Below are positions 32,943 to 43,305 of a stretch of DNA of 64,000 nt, in pieces (the first letter of the stretch is position 1; each line of letters begins with the position of its first letter). The notes under the pieces were generated by a model. That model searched no databases and was not told the origin of the DNA. It saw only the letters and a program-made list of their open reading frames with translations. A program made the position numbers and the translations under genes. Location: contig JAVGVS010000043.1 in the NCBI GenBank assembly GCA_032718565.1, positions 932,042-996,041 of the forward strand, read 5' to 3'. The DNA is from Distichodus sexfasciatus. Its lineage: Eukaryota > Chordata > Actinopteri > Characiformes > Distichodontidae.

Positions 32943-35900
32943 GTTAGTCATGTACGTTTATTTATAATGTAATTTACAGTGCAATAATGTGATAACAATG
33001 CTGATAACAGAAATGAAATTAAAGAAAGAAAATATAAAAAGAAAGGTGAAAAACATAGGAAAGGAATAAACCGAAGGAAACATGCAGAGATCGTTAACTT
33101 AATGTGTGATTCGGCTGATAGGACTGACAGATTAAATTTATATATATATATTTAAAGTGAGTTAAAAGTAACTAAGTTAGTTTGCATCAAATTTCAAATA
33201 CTAATAAAAATGCAGCAACATTTGTTAATCAACAGTTGACATTACATTAACACTTGGCAGACATGTCAACTTAATAGGTTTGTAATAGGTTTGTTTCTTT
33301 AACACTTTCATGCATGAATTTGAGTTACAATGTTGTCTTCTCAGTTACTGTTCTCACCTACTATAAAAACTAATTAGCTGCTGAACTATAGATAAGATTT
33401 GGCCAGTTTTGGTTTAACTGTAAATACATTTTATTCAGGTGAAACTGATAACAAGAACTAAAACTAACAATCAAAGACAGGTGTTGAAAAATAGGCCCCA
33501 TCCACACAAGCATTTGAATCATGCTTTTTTCTGGGGTTCATGGCGTCACCTGAGCACGGATTAAATGGCGACCATTCTTCTGCTGATTGGAGACAATCAG
33601 AGCGTCCACACTGGCATCATGACTTGCGTTCAGTTGGCTGCATGTTCGGATTGGGTCAAATAAGCGCTGCATGCAAAATTTCCTTGCCGACAATTTCTGC
33701 TGAAGTCCCTACAAACACAAAGAAAATGAGGCTGTTACTCTTACATGGTGTTCAGTTGACGTTCTGAACTCAATGTTGAACAATCCACAAAGACGACCCA
33801 CAGGTAAACACATGAAACTACAAATTGAGTGTCACGGTCCGAGTTGGCATCACATGAGGCATGGTACCGTTTGCAAGCTCTTTATTTAGAAAACCAAAAA
33901 CAAAAGGGCTCAGTGGCCACACATTGGGTTGCAGGGTGGCATTAAACACCATCAAACAAACATCAAAGTAGCATCTCACTGAAGTCATACAAAAAATAAC
34001 AAAAACGTAGGGCATTCAGAGTTTGTTCATTTATCCAAGATTCGAATGCATGTGGGGATGGAGCCTTAGGGAAGGGACAAACAACACAAAGCATGTGACC
34101 AGTAGCATGTGGTTATGTGATTTGAAGATCAGATTCAAGATTACATTTTTTGTATTTGCTGCAACTGTCACTTGTCTTTGACGGACCACTGGTCAAAAAC
34201 GTGATGCCCTTAGGAATGCAAAAGATAAACATCCTGTCAAAACCAAAAGTAATACACATATATTCTGACTGCCTATTTTTCTAAACGTTTCTCTGTTCCA
34301 TCTGTTTATATCTGATTACATTGTTTTTATTCCTTGAAGGAACGTGATTATATTTTTCGTTACAGTGCCATTCTTGATAGCTCAAAAAGAATAACTGTCC
34401 TTTTTTCAGTTTTCCAATTCCAATTTAATATCTACAAAATTAAAAGCAAACAGTTATGAAAATGTATTTGAATTCAATTTATCCTAAACCTGTGGTTTGA
34501 ACAGGGGTTTTCTCCCTTGGCACTGTCCTCGCTCGTCAGTATCACTTTGTGAATGAGTCCAAGACCTGGTCTGAAGCACAGAAGTACTGCAGAGAAAATT
34601 ACGTGGATTTAGCCAGGATTGATAACACCGAAGAAACAATTAGTCTTTTTAACTTAGTAGACATCAGGGATAGCAAATTAATGTGGATTGGACTGTATGA
34701 TGACATGAACAACTGGAAATGGTCTCTGGATGATGATGTTTTTTACAAGGAGAATGAGAGAAACTTTAGAAACTGGTATATCCAGAAACCTAGAAACTCA
34801 TGGGGAAGAAGTCTGTGTACAGCTGTTTCAAACTACAAAGGGAGATGGTTTGAGTCTCATTGCTCCAGCACTTACGAGGTTCTCTGCTATGATGGTAAGC
34901 ATACATGCTGTTCTTATATTTTAACGTGGGTAATGTACAAGTAATCACAATTTAATAATTACAATTCGCTTCTCTTAGGCAGAGTGAGGGCAAGTGCAAA
35001 ATATGTATTAATAAATCAGAGGATGACCTGGACCGATGGCCAGAATTTTTGCAGACAGGAGTACACCGATCTGGCCATTGTGAGGAATGAGAAAGAGCAC
35101 GAACAGATACTATCAATTATGATTAACTATGATACCTATGCATGGATTGGCCTGTACAGAACCAGGTCCTGGTCAGATAAGAGCAACTCTTCTTTCAGCA
35201 ACTGGAAAGCAGGACAACCTGATAATTATGGAGAGAGTGAATACTGTACTGCTGTAGCAACTGACTCTGGGGAATGGTCAGATGAGAACTGTGAGAATGC
35301 TTTTCCCTTCCTTTGCGCTAGATGTAAGTTGATTTTAAGCTTAACTTTCATGTAATATAATTTCTTCAGGAACATGAATAAGAAATGAATGACCCAATTT
35401 TTGTAAAAAGAAATGCAAACACTTGTATGTTCATTTTATGTGTGTTGTCCTACAGCTGATTCAGCTTTTCATCAATATTACTTTATTAACGAGACTAAGA
35501 CCTGGTCTGAAGCACAGAGATACTGCAGAACATATTACACTGATCTGGCCACCATTGATAACATGGAAGAGATGATGAGACTCAATAACAGTGTAAATGG
35601 CAGTTACTCTGGTTTAGCCTGGATTGGGCTATATGATGATCTGGAAAGCTGGAGATGGTCTCTGGATGATGATGCTTTCTACAAAGAGGGAGAGAGAAAC
35701 TACAGAGGGTGGGACCACCAGCCTGATAACTATAATGGGAATGAATTGTGTGTGTACATGAACTATGATGGAACATGGTATGATGGACCATGTGCTTCAA
35801 GTTTTAAATTTGTCTGTTATAATGGTGAGAATATTATTGAATTGATTGAACTTAGTTTGAGTATTTTTTACTTCTGTTCAAATTTCTTAAAATGTCAATC

Positions 35901-38900
35901 TGTTTCAGGAGTAAATGGGAATTACATTGTAATTGACATGTACAGTGACTGGACTCATGCACAACACTACTGCAGAACACATTACACAGATCTGGCAAGT
36001 GTGAGGAATCAAGCGGAAAATCTAAAAATTTTCAATACTGCAAACAGCAATAAAGTCTGGATTGGTCTATATAGGACCAGAGTCTGGTCAGATCAGCATG
36101 TTTCCACTTATGAAAACTGGAGATCCTATATTCCATACACACCTGAACAACCAGACAATGGTTTGAATGAGTATTGGGAATTTGGTAATCAGCACTGTAC
36201 TGCTGTGTCCCTCAGTGACTCAGGCCAGTGGAAAGATGAAAACTGCTTAAGAAAGATACCTTTTTTTTGTTACAACAGTAAGATGATTTTTTCATGGTTT
36301 ATTCCATTATCTAACTTGATCTATATTGTGCTGTTCACTAAAGCAAAAGAGAACATGTTTTCCACTTTTACCTGTCCATTGAAAGTTTTTTTTACTTTTA
36401 TGTTATACCTTTTAACATTTATTACTTTTCACCTTTTGAAAAACGTATCAGCATTTAACTTCTATCTCTTTACTTTCATCTTAACATAAAGAGTCCTGCC
36501 AGGAAGCTTCCTGTTCTCCTCCTCAGTATCACTTCATTAATGAGTCAAAGACCTGGTCTGAAGCACAAAGGTACTGCAAAGAAAATTACTCTGATCTGGT
36601 CATCATTGATAACATGAAAGACATGATCAAACTCATCAACACAGTAGAGGGCCATCTCTATGGTTTAGCCTGGATTGGACAATATGACGACCTGGGCATC
36701 TGGAGATGGTCTATGGAAGACATTGTATTTTACCAAGAAAATGAGAGAAACTTTAGAAACTGGTATATAGAGAAACCTAAAAATTGGATGGGAAACAATC
36801 TGTGTACATTACTTTCAAACAACAGAAGGAGATGGCATGAGGCTCATTGTTCCAGTATTTATCAGGCCATCTGCTATGATGGTAAGTATATATGATATTT
36901 GCATGAGATTTTCAGTAAGTCACGTAAAATTAATTATGAAATGAAATTAAAAATGTACAATTTGCTTTCCTTAGGCAGAGTGAACGCAAGTGCAAAATAC
37001 GTATTAATAGATCAATGGATAAATTGGACCGAAGCCCAGACACTGTGCAGACAGAAATACACTGACCTGGCGAGCGTGAGGAACGAGAAAGAGCAAGAAC
37101 AGATACTATCAATTATGATTAACTATTATAGCTATGCATGGATTGGCCTGTACAGAACCAGGTCCTGGTCAGATAAGAGCAACTCTTCCTTCAGCAACTG
37201 GAAAGCAGGACAACCTGATAATTATGGAGAGAGTGAATACTGCACTGCTGTAGTGACTGACTCTGGGGAATGGTCAGATGAGAACTGTGATCAACTCTTT
37301 CCTTTTCTCTGTTATAACAGTGAGTGTCTTCATTTAACATTAAAGTAATAACCAAAACATAGCTTTAACTACTATACAGCTCTTTATCGCTAACCTTAAC
37401 TTGACATACCTTTGTTTAATTTTTTAAATGAGGGCAAAGTATATTTTGATAACTTTGGTTTTGCAAATCAAAAGCAGATATTGATTTTTTTTTTTTTTTG
37501 ACAGTGTCACCTACATCTCTCCGTCAGTATTTCTTTATTAATGAGACTATGACCTGGCCTGAAGCACAGAGATACTGCAGAACATATTACACTGATCTGG
37601 CCACCATTGATAACATGGAAGAGATGATGAGACTCAATAACAGTGTAAATGGCAGTTACTCTGGTTTAGCCTGGATTGGACTGTATGATAATCTGGACAG
37701 CTGGAGATGGTCTCTGGATGATGATGCTTTCTACAAAGAGGGAGAGAGAAACTACAGAGGGTGGAACCACCAACCTGATAACTATAATGGGAATGAACTG
37801 TGTGTGTACATGAGGTCTGATGGAAAATGGTTTGATGAGACCTGTGCTAATGCAATGGGATTTGTTTGCTATAAAGGTAAGATCTTTAGTTTTCTGACAG
37901 TAAGAATTGTAAGTAAGAATGCTAGTCCATATTGCAAACACTGAATCTCATGATGATTTGAATGTGTTTTAATGCCCTTAGAGTCGGGTATGAACAAGTC
38001 ATATGTGTGGGTTTCTACACCAATGAGTTGGACAGACGCTCAGACATTCTGCAGAACACATCATAAAGACCTGGCCAGTGTGAGAAACCAAACTGAACTA
38101 CAGCACATCCTGAGTGTTTCTTACGGTTATCCAGTATGGATTGGTCTGTATAGAAGGCGACTTTGGTCAGATCAGAGTAACTCCACTTTCATATTCTGGA
38201 AGCAATTTGAATATTCACTACCAGCAGAACCTAATGGTTATGATTATTCAACATATAGACAAATTGCAAATGGTCAATGTACAGCTGTGGATCTAAAACA
38301 TGCAGGACAATGGACAGATGAAAGCTGTACTACTCCTTTGCCTTTCATCTGCTATAGTGGTGAGTTTCATTTTGGGGTAGAAAAGTGGTAACATTAAGTC
38401 ACTCATGTGGCTGACATTTAGTATTCTGGGCATGCGTATAACACTAAATGAAATTAATAAAATTAATTTATTAGCTAGCTTTTTGTGAAAACATATTACT
38501 AAGGTTGAGGTGCAACACACCACAGCCTCAGGTAGTTTTTGATATTATAATATTACAAATCATTCAGACCACAATACAGTACATAAATACACAAATGTTG
38601 GAGTAAAGGGTAAGGTCCCTAACTTAATTTTTTTTGCTTGTAAAAATTATTCTGAGGAATAAATAAAGATAGAGACATGTTTCTGCTTGTCAGGGATCTG
38701 GTGTGGATATGACGAACAGACAGATGCTTACAAACTCCCAGCGGCCGGGTTAGGCGGCTGTCGGAATGCTCGCGATTCAGACAGGGATCTAGTTAGGATT
38801 TGAACCGAATGCCTAACTTTCACAATTCGACAGTGATCTGGTTAGGATGTAACGAATTGCTACTTAGCAATTAGCAGTTAGCCCTTGTAGCGTGGTGGTT

Positions 38901-40008
38901 AGCCCAAACGCGGCTGAGAGCGTGTGTAGGAAGGATTATCAAGCGAGTTGATTTAAGAACTCTCTTACACAAAGAGTTAGGATTACCACAATAATCCACG
39001 ATCTAAACGACACACACTCTATCAAAGAGATGAACCCAATAACCGGAGTACTCACAGTTGATGCCGAAGTGAATCGGAGAGAGGGCCAGGTTGACTCAAT
39101 GGCAGAGCGATTCGCAGCGAGGAATATGTGCAATATCTTAACATGCTGTGTTGCTATCTGATTTTTGTTAAATCAATCCGGGTCAACACAATTTCACTTT
39201 TCTATATAGTGAGATACCTGCTGTGTACTCAGCTGAATATGGCGTTTTATTTAGGATTCATATTCCAAGAGAGGTACGCAGAAGAAGAAGTACTTCCGGT
39301 TTCAGTTACTTCAGTTCCTTGAAAATACGTCTGTTTTGTTGTTTTTGAGCTATTATACTTTCATTATTTGTATCACAAAGAAGTCCATAAAAGTATGTGT
39401 AATTTTAAGTTCATGATGACTATTTGTTACCATAGAATTAAAAAATACATTATTTTTCCTCGTTTTATCCTTTAATCAAAAATCTAAATCTGAAAATTCC
39501 TTTCATTTTTGTTTTTTAATTTTTGCTTCTGAAACGAAATTTCAAATACCAAAAAGTACACGGACCCTCCACATGATAAGTTTTACAAAATAATAAGTGA
39601 GCTGAAGAAAGTGAAGATCAAAGCTTAGGAAAATTTATGTGCAATAATCAGTGAGTGAAAAACAAAAAAGTGCCTTTTTGTTTTCCCCCAGCTCCTGTTG
39701 TGGGACTGAAAGTGAAACTCACTGCTGGGGGAAACCTGTCAGAAAGACAGATTAAAGAATTAGTGCTAATACAGGTAAGTAAACCCTCATTTTGTCTGTC
39801 TTAAAGCAAAGGTTGTGCAGTGATTTGTTGCAAAATTAGTAGTGAATGGAGGATACAGGCTGACTCATTGTCATATGTAATGTCACCATTTGATATAATA
39901 TAACATTTACAAACTATTTGTTTCCAGCTTCAACAAGAGTTCAAAAAACTTGGACTTTCTGGCAACTTCACTATGGACTTGAGAAAAATACAGAAAAGCA
40001 GTCCTTGA
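32918..40008 (+). CDS. Complete multi-CTLD lectin gene, locus 3: signal peptide, eight C-type lectin domains and tail
   Basis: Coding exons: 32918-32942, 34505-34894, 34979-35323, 35456-35824, 35909-36277, 36492-36881, 36975-37319, 37505-37876, 37982-38359, 39692-39774, 39928-40008. The summed length is 3147 bases, 1048 residues. The first two exons join to MFPTLMFIGGVFSLGTVLA, a good signal peptide, followed by RQYHF. Eight CTLDs follow at about residues 20-138, 139-253, 254-376, 377-499, 500-629, 630-744, 745-868 and 869-994, then a 54-residue tail. Every CTLD exon has a length divisible by three and phase-1 borders. No membrane helix, so probably a secreted lectin; fish relatives are usually called mannose-receptor-like or CLEC20A-like. 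Loops: KPRN, QPD, QPD, QPD, KPKN, QPD, QPD, EPN. Sugar binding and immune or mucosal roles are inferences from the fold. All exons are open. Confidence 0.85.
33492..34068. mobile_element. hAT-like repeat in intron 1 of locus 3, interrupted by an LTR fragment
   Basis: Ends TAGGCCCCATCCACAC and GTGGGGATGGAGCCTTA form an inverted pair. Internal sequence matches 26800-26900. 33832-34012 starts TGTCACGGTCCGAGTTGG and continues with GGCATGGTACCGTTTGCAAG; it is a truncated copy of the LTR family at 41381-41889. Confidence 0.6.
34505..34894 (+). CDS. Locus 3 CTLD 1 (A type)
   Basis: 390 bases. Supplies the end of the signal peptide, then QYHFVNESKTWSEAQKYC, WIGLYDDMNNWKWS, and QKPRNSWGRSLC in the loop, so no canonical sugar motif. 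Same length as CTLD 5. Confidence 0.85.
34979..35323 (+). CDS. Locus 3 CTLD 2 (B type, QPD)
   Basis: 345 bases. AKYVLINQRMTWTDGQNFC, WIGLYRTRSWSDKSNSSF, QPDNYGESEYC and WSDENC. Ends CAR rather than CYN. Same length as CTLD 6, with long identical stretches. Confidence 0.85.
35456..35824 (+). CDS. Locus 3 CTLD 3 (A type, QPD)
   Basis: 369 bases. HQYYFINETKTWSEAQRYC, HQPDNYNGNELC and WYDGPC. About 100 bases (35533-35630) are identical to 37583-37680 in CTLD 7. Confidence 0.85.
35909..36277 (+). CDS. Locus 3 CTLD 4 (B type, QPD)
   Basis: 369 bases. YSDWTHAQHYCRTHYTDLAS, RVWSDQHVSTYENW, PEQPDNGLNEYW and QWKDENC. Same length as and closest to the isolated exon 18245-18613. Confidence 0.85.
36492..36881 (+). 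CDS. Locus 3 CTLD 5 (A type)
   Basis: 390 bases. The acceptor is ACATAAAG after a pyrimidine-rich run. Opens ESCQEASCSPPQYHF with two extra cysteines, then WSEAQRYCKENYSDLVII, WIGQYDDLGIWRWS and a KPKN loop lacking sugar motifs. The tract 36281-36488 between CTLD 4 and 5 is open but is intron. Confidence 0.85.
36975..37319 (+). CDS. Locus 3 CTLD 6 (B type, QPD)
   Basis: 345 bases. AKYVLIDQWINWTEAQTLC, RTRSWSDKSNSSFSNW, QPDNYGESEYC and WSDENC. Confidence 0.85.
37505..37876 (+). CDS. Locus 3 CTLD 7 (A type, QPD)
   Basis: 372 bases after a T-rich tract ending TTTTTGACAG. RQYFFINETMTWPEAQRYC, HQPDNYNGNELC and WFDETC. Very close to 2887-3258 of locus 1. Confidence 0.85.
37982..38359 (+). CDS. 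Locus 3 CTLD 8 (B type, EPN)
   Basis: 378 bases. ESGMNKSYVWVSTPMSWTDA, WIGLYRRRLWSDQSNSTF, AEPNGYDYSTYRQIANGQC and QWTDESC. The only EPN (mannose-type) loop in this gene. Confidence 0.85.
38690..39090 (+). repeat. 420-base dispersed repeat, copy 2, in the late intron of locus 3
   Basis: Matches 30104-30520 throughout (for example GGAATGCTCGCGATTCAGAC and TATCAAAGAGATGAACCCAA versus ...ATAAACCCAA). Similar downstream sequence stops near AGAGGGCCA. Confidence 0.7.
39692..39774 (+). CDS. Locus 3 tail exon 1
   Basis: 83 bases, phase 1 to 0, acceptor TTTTCCCCCAG, donor GTAAGT; APVVGLKVKLTAGGNLSERQ. Confidence 0.85.
39928..40008 (+). CDS. Locus 3 tail exon 2 with stop codon
   Basis: LQQEFKKLGLSGNFTMDLRK, ending KSSP and TGA at 40006-40008. 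Confidence 0.85.
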   Translation, partial: LQQEFKKLGLSGNFTMDLRKIQKSSP

Positions 40009-41380
40009 GTAAAAAAAAACTTGAGATTCATGTTGCATTAATTAGGGACTTAATCAATGGTATTTGTAATTATTAAATAATACTATCACATTATCTTATT
40101 TACTAAACATGAGTTTAAACAGCGTGAATGTGTTTGTATACTAATGAAAGCGAGTATTTGATTGGGATATATAGCAAACCTTCATAAGAATGATTGCTGA
40201 AGGATCTTTTCTCTTTCATGTTAAATTTTTGCTTTCCTGTTAAACTGTGTTAATAAGGCAATTAAAATGTGATTTTCAGAAAATCTGAGAAACAATTATC
40301 CATTCATTCGTATTCATTTATTAATTTAAAAATCCACACATACTGAACCATGCTCTCCAGCTGTCAAGGTTGTATACAAGCAGGCAAGATGGGAGGCACA
40401 AGCACAGATAGGCCAAAAACACATTAGCGAAAATGAAACTTAAGGAGGAAAGAGAAGCTTAGTTACAGCATCTAGTGACCTAGAATGGAATTGCAGGGAA
40501 GATTGTGACACCCACATCTTACTGTATGACCTTCTCAGAAATGCTGAGGAATTTGATTCCTGGCATCATTAGGGCACAGCCCCCAGGTCCATTTCTTAAA
40601 ATCTGCCACCACCACCCACGTTTTCCAAGTCCACAGGCAGAATTTGAGGGCAGATTTGTTATTAGAGGGCTTTCTGACCACCCTGTCATCCAGGATAAAC
40701 ACTACTATATGCAGACAAATATGGCTGTGGCAAGATTCAAATGCATTAGCCATGGAGGAAGGAAACATGGTCATCTTACTGTTATTCGCCATTGGCATAC
40801 AGGAAAACATCTGTCAAAGGTATGAGGTCTCCTGTTGGTACAATTATGAAATCAAGAACTAGCTCATGACATTATGGTGCCAAATACTCAAATGAAAACT
40901 CTTCTGCTAAAAGTTAAATAAATAGTGAACTCTACCATTGGTAGAATTGAAGTAGGATGAAGTAAGGAACATGTCAGAGTCAACAGAGGGACTCTTGTCA
41001 TCTTAGGAGAATTCATGTTGGAGGTTCTATGAAAGAGCTCAAACAGTAGGAAAAGGAAAAGTAGGAAAAGTGGAAACCATTCACAGCCTTGGAATGAGAC
41101 ATTTAAGTAACCCTACATCTGACAGATGTCTCTGAAAAGGACTCCAAAGTAAGATAAAATCAAACCCCCTAAAGAGATTGGTTTCAAAGTCTATACTGTT
41201 TGTTGAGAACACCATGACTGTTTCTAGAGAGTTCTACCATCTGCCCCACTCACAAATTAAGGTTTCATGTTCATAGAGGCAGCACCAGGTTTTTTGTGGG
41301 GTTTTTTTTGCAACACCCTCTAAATAAATTAATTTACTCTATCCTGCATTTGGATTTACCAAGTTATCATTGCAGTCTTA
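40009..41380 (+). other. Locus 3 3' UTR and flank
   Basis: AT-rich. An AATAAA at about 40917 could serve polyadenylation. ORFs at 40505-40862 overlap on both strands without domain features. Nothing else recognised. Confidence 0.35.
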
Positions 41381-41889
41381 TGTCATGATTCCAGTTGGAA
41401 TGAGTTGAGGCATGGCACTCTTTGCAAGCTGTTTTATTGAAAAACCAGAACGGAAAAGAGGCATGATGGCCACAAACAAAAATTCTCTATTAAACACACA
41501 CACAAAGCACTCTAACACAGTGAGTAAGGTGATGGCAGACAGACAAGAAACACAGGGGAAAGAGCCAAACCTATATGGGGAAAACAGAAACGAGGGACTG
41601 GATTAATTAGACAGGGAGAACCAATGAATAAGCTAACACTAAACAAGGAGAATTAAACAATCAAGGGGTTAACCAATCAGAACAAGAGGCAGTCCAGCCT
41701 CTTGTTCTTCACCTGAACACTAAATGATACAGGTGAAGTAACTGATGAGCATTGATTAACCTATCAGACACAATAGGGAGGCGGGACAAGGACTAGACAG
41801 ACAAGGGGCATGAGACAAAACTAAACCAGACAAACTAAAAATGGCAGCATCTAGTGGCCACTCAGGCCGAAGTCTGGGGGGCCATGACA
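41381..41889 (-). mobile_element. Solo LTR
   Basis: TGTCATGATTCCAG at 41381 to GGGGCCATGACA at 41889. Minus-strand polyadenylation signal (rc of CTGTTTTATTG near 41437). Contains GGCATGGCACTCTTTGCAAG, as at 33857. No matching target duplication: the right side abuts a (ATTC)n repeat. Confidence 0.75.
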
Positions 41890-42820
41890 TATTCATTCAT
41901 TCATTCATTCATTCATTTTCCGAACCGCTTAATCCCAACTGGGGTTGCGGGGGGACCAGAACCTATCCCGGGGACTGACAGGCACAAGGCGGGGACCAAC
42001 CCTGGGCAGGCACTGTCGTGGAAAATTGGAGCTGAAACCTGGGAAAAACCAGCCGCAGTCAGAAAGATGAGGCATCGTTGTTTATTCAGACAGTTGCTCC
42101 CCCTTTACCAAAATTGTACTCAGGTTAAATACACCTTCGAAGACACCGCCTCTTTTTGGATTACACCCCCTTTCTTGGCTCTCGGCCAATAAGAGTAGTA
42201 TTTACATATACAAGTCTCCACCCCTAATGCATTATTCAAGACTCTACCTTCCTTTATTATCCTCCAAACGATGCACAATTAAGTATAACTTAACTACCTT
42301 CTTCCATCATAGGTTGTTCTGGGCCTCACCCGGCTCATGAGCATCTAATGGATAATTGACATCCTAAGTATACAAAGATGCCCCCGGAACATAAATCTTC
42401 ACATTCTTCTTCAGTACCTCCTTTTGGAGACCATTCCGGAAGGCTCCTTCACTCCTAACTCTGGTTATGTTTCGACAATATTGGAGGAGAATCACAGTTT
42501 AACTAATGATTATTTTTTACCATTCAAACACTTGAATTCTTCGTCAGCGCCAACACACCACAGGGCACACACCCTCACACAGTCACACACACATTCACAC
42601 CTTATGGGGGTCAATTTAAAGTCACCAATTAACCTATATTACATGCCTTTGGACTGTGGGAGGAAACCGGAGCACCCAGAGAAAACCCACACGAACACAG
42701 GGAGAGCATGCAAACTCCATACAGAAAGGACCTACGGCCGTCCCTGGGGTTCAAACCCAGGACCTTCTCACTGCGAGGCAACAGCACTAACCACTGCGCC
42801 ACCGTGCCACCCCCCATGAC
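41890..42820 (-). repeat. tRNA-like dispersed repeat, interrupted by an LTR
   Basis: Starts with ATTC repeats and CGAACCGCTTAATCCC, and after an LTR insertion continues to ACTGTGGGAGGAAACCGGAG, GAGAGCATGCAAACTC and CCACTGCGCCACCGTGCCAC. This is a very common fish interspersed repeat with tRNA-like boxes on the minus strand (GGTTCAAACCCAGGACC in inverse). Confidence 0.7.
42014..42546 (-). mobile_element. Solo LTR nested in the tRNA-like repeat
   Basis: TGTCGTGGAAAATTGG to TTCTTCGTCA. On the minus strand GTATTTAACC precedes CTGAATAAACAACG, and the end matches the + strand LTR at 10745-11175. The surrounding repeat is continuous when it is removed (compare 43030-43080 and 50470-50510). Confidence 0.65.
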
Positions 42821-43020
42821 ACACTGACCAATGTAAATAATAAGAATAAATATTACTTTTTGCAGGCTTTAAGAAATCCATTTTATATACAGTGGTGATC
42901 CACGGGAATGACCAGAAATAATAACTAAAAATATAGTTGTAAGAATAACAGTGAAAAGTAATGGTAGAAATCACAGATTTTACCTAGTAAAATCAAGTAG
43001 GATCAAAAACATTATCTGAA

Positions 43021-43305
43021 CTACGGGCGCAAGGTGGGGACCAACCCTCGGCAGGAGCCAACTCACTACAGGGCACACACACACACACACACAATTCACA
43101 CTTTAATTAAGAGTCCCAATTAACCTATAGTGCATGCTTTTGGTCTGTGGGAGGAAACCTGGAGCACCCGGAGAAAACCCACATGAACACAGGGAGAGCA
43201 TGCAAACTCCACACAGAAAGTTCCTACAGCCGACCCGGGGATCGAACCCAGGAACTTCTCGCTGTGAGGCGGCAGCACTAAATGCCGCGCCACCGTGCCG
43301 CCAGA
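43021..43305 (-). repeat. tRNA-like dispersed repeat, second copy
   Basis: GGGCGCAAGGTGGGGACCAA through a short (AC)n at 43077-43091 to CCGCGCCACCGTGCCGCC. Same family as 41890-42820. Confidence 0.7.

Noticed and set aside
36278..36491. Reading through between CTLD 4 and 5 of locus 3 as coding, since one ORF continues to 36489
   Set aside because: The donor GTAAGA at 36278 and the phase-matched acceptor at 36490-36491 fit an intron, and the translated stretch is hydrophobic AT-rich sequence that stops before the next exon.
40505..40862. Gene at 40505-40862 (ORFs on both strands)
   Set aside because: No domain, signal or splice support, and mutually overlapping antisense frames.
42424..42819. 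131-codon + strand ORF
   Set aside because: It runs through an LTR and the tRNA-like repeat; the second half translates repeat sequence.
41890..43305. tRNA genes on the minus strand
   Set aside because: The tRNA-like motifs belong to a common dispersed repeat.
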